DNA from: Plantago major
Lineage: Eukaryota; Streptophyta; Magnoliopsida; Lamiales; Plantaginaceae
Reading direction: 5' to 3'
Length of the DNA stretch: 64,000 nucleotides
Assembly (NCBI GenBank): GCA_026545765.1
Contig: JAIFAC010000202.1
Span: 82,666-146,665 of the forward strand
Shown: positions 63,130 to 64,000 of the stretch, one piece after another
Layout: each line of letters begins with the position of its first letter
Position numbering within the stretch: position 1 is the stretch's first letter
The notes under the pieces: generated by a model
The model's input: only the letters and a program-made list of their open reading frames with translations
The model's database searches: none
What the model was told of the DNA's origin: nothing
Translations under genes and position numbers: made by a program

Positions 63130-64000
63130 CCATCCCTAGGGATTTTGTAGTTTAGCCTTCTCTATTTCTTTGCCAGAAGAAACCGCAGAGCTGCTGACAC
63201 CGGCTCTCATCTCCAGCTTCACAAGTTTATTCCCCAACTCCAGAGGAACGCAATCCAGTTTCTCACAATTTTCAAGGAGGAGAATTCTCAAAACAGGAAA
63301 GGACTTACTTGAGGCGTTGTTCCATCGCTTAAGATTTGTGCGGTCAATGCTCAAGCATTCAAGTTGATTAAACCCCCATCTTTAAGGTTCCAACATTCTC
63401 CCATAGATGCCTCGCGTTTCAGTTTTAGCTCCTGGAGGAACAAGAGAGCGCCTAAACAGACATGTGAGCCCAATCCAAGGAAGTCGATGATAGTGTCTTG
63501 AGGTTACTAGGGAAAGCACATTCTGCAGGAAGTTTTTTCAACACACTTTCAGATGGTGCGTTCTCCAGCTTTAAGCTAGCAAGACTCTCCAGATTCTGCA
63601 GAAAGCTAGAATCCAGAAGTTTTGCTATCGAACCACGAATTCCCAGTGTCTTTAGGTTCTTGGCCCTTGTGGATACTTGGTCGGTGCAACTTTCCGGTGA
63701 CAATCTTGTCAACTTCTGAAGGTTTTGACCTCTTGCGCCCTTCATTTTTATTCAAAGCAATGGCTGCATTCGTCTTCATGCCTTATCTGCTCCATTTCCC
63801 TTATGTCTGCTTTGATCTCTAGGGTAGGTGAGGATGTTCACTATGATCGTTTGTAGGTTCCACAACTTTGATATAGCTTTGGGAAGAACTTGGAGAGTTT
63901 CGCTAGATAAGGCAATATACTTCAAGTGAACTAGATGGGTAAGTTTGTCAGGAAACTTGGGGAATTCCGATGAGTGTTAGCTTCAAGGACCCTGAGCATA
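63130..64000 (-). pseudogene. NLR (R1-type) leucine-rich-repeat region, partial
   Basis: Minus-strand text in order from the right edge: LRVLEANTH; FPKFPDKLTHLVHLKYIALS; LQVLPKAISKLWNLQTIIV; LEIKADIREMEQIRH; GARGQNLQKLTRLSPESCTD; LKTLGIRGSIAKLL; FLQNLESLASLKLENAP; FPVLRILLLENCEKLDCVP. It ends near LVKLEMRAG...EKAKLQNP about 63136. This is the LRR end of a CC-NB-LRR immune receptor of the R1/late-blight type common in asterids. In the family the LRRs sense pathogen effectors and restrain the NB-ARC switch. At least three frame changes occur between about 63740 and 63990, and another gap lies near 63400, so it is a pseudogene or poorly sequenced. The CC and NB-ARC parts would lie right of the window. 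Confidence 0.82.

Overview
This is a repeat-dominated stretch of a plant nuclear genome, almost certainly a eudicot and tentatively an asterid. The evidence is the element types (Tat-lineage Ty3/gypsy, SIRE-type and Ale-type Ty1/copia, L1-like LINE, Helitron, Stowaway and Mutator-type elements), the plant-only ZF-HD zinc-finger genes and an NLR resembling the R1 late-blight resistance family. There are no operons, CRISPR arrays, rRNA or recognisable tRNA genes. Old elements make up more than half the window; host coding sequence is a small minority.

Layout. 1-9646: 3' part of a Tat-type Ty3/gypsy element (RNase H, integrase, long 3' region with a TA microsatellite, an antisense extra ORF, polypurine tract and a 920-bp 3' LTR). 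It sits inside the helicase gene of a Helitron, whose remnant resumes at once at 9647 and runs to 12432. 13.6-20.7 kb: a LINE RT fragment, then two exons of an unrecognised host gene (about 15742-16006 and 20251-20690) separated by an intron that holds a 3.65-kb L1-like LINE. 20.7-26.8 kb: AT-rich DNA with diverged direct repeats, an RNase H-like relic, a possible CACTA end, a TAA microsatellite and a tandem duplication in which one copy gained a Stowaway MITE. 26862-41856: a complete-looking 15-kb SIRE-type Copia element (minus strand) with long LTRs, primer site, polypurine tract, an extra 3' region and a 5-bp target duplication.

42.3-62.6 kb is the most interesting part. It holds pieces of three small ZF-HD-type zinc-finger genes (A on minus, B on minus, C on plus). 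In A and C the domain occurs twice in one very small protein without a homeodomain. All three have been invaded: A is split by a 4.6-kb Ale-type Copia, B is cut off next to LTR-like DNA and a 5.2-kb Copia, and C is split by a 6-kb Copia and has a long-TIR Mutator-like element ending about 80 bp upstream of its start codon. Reading across the insertion points of A and C gives uninterrupted domain sequence, so these were real genes before the insertions.

63.13-64.0 kb: the leucine-rich-repeat part of an NLR gene on the minus strand, out of frame in several places and continuing past the window.

Two signals are not explained by the gene list. First, the Copia element inside gene C carries at least seven dispersed near-identical 13-bp palindromes (TGTTGASTCAACA), and the neighbouring Copia carries a different palindrome (TGTTGCTACAACA) in the same dispersed way. 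Second, differences between sister LTRs concentrate at CAG/CTG trinucleotides, often with CG in place of the triplet. This suggests systematic base-calling error at methylated CHG sites rather than true mutation.
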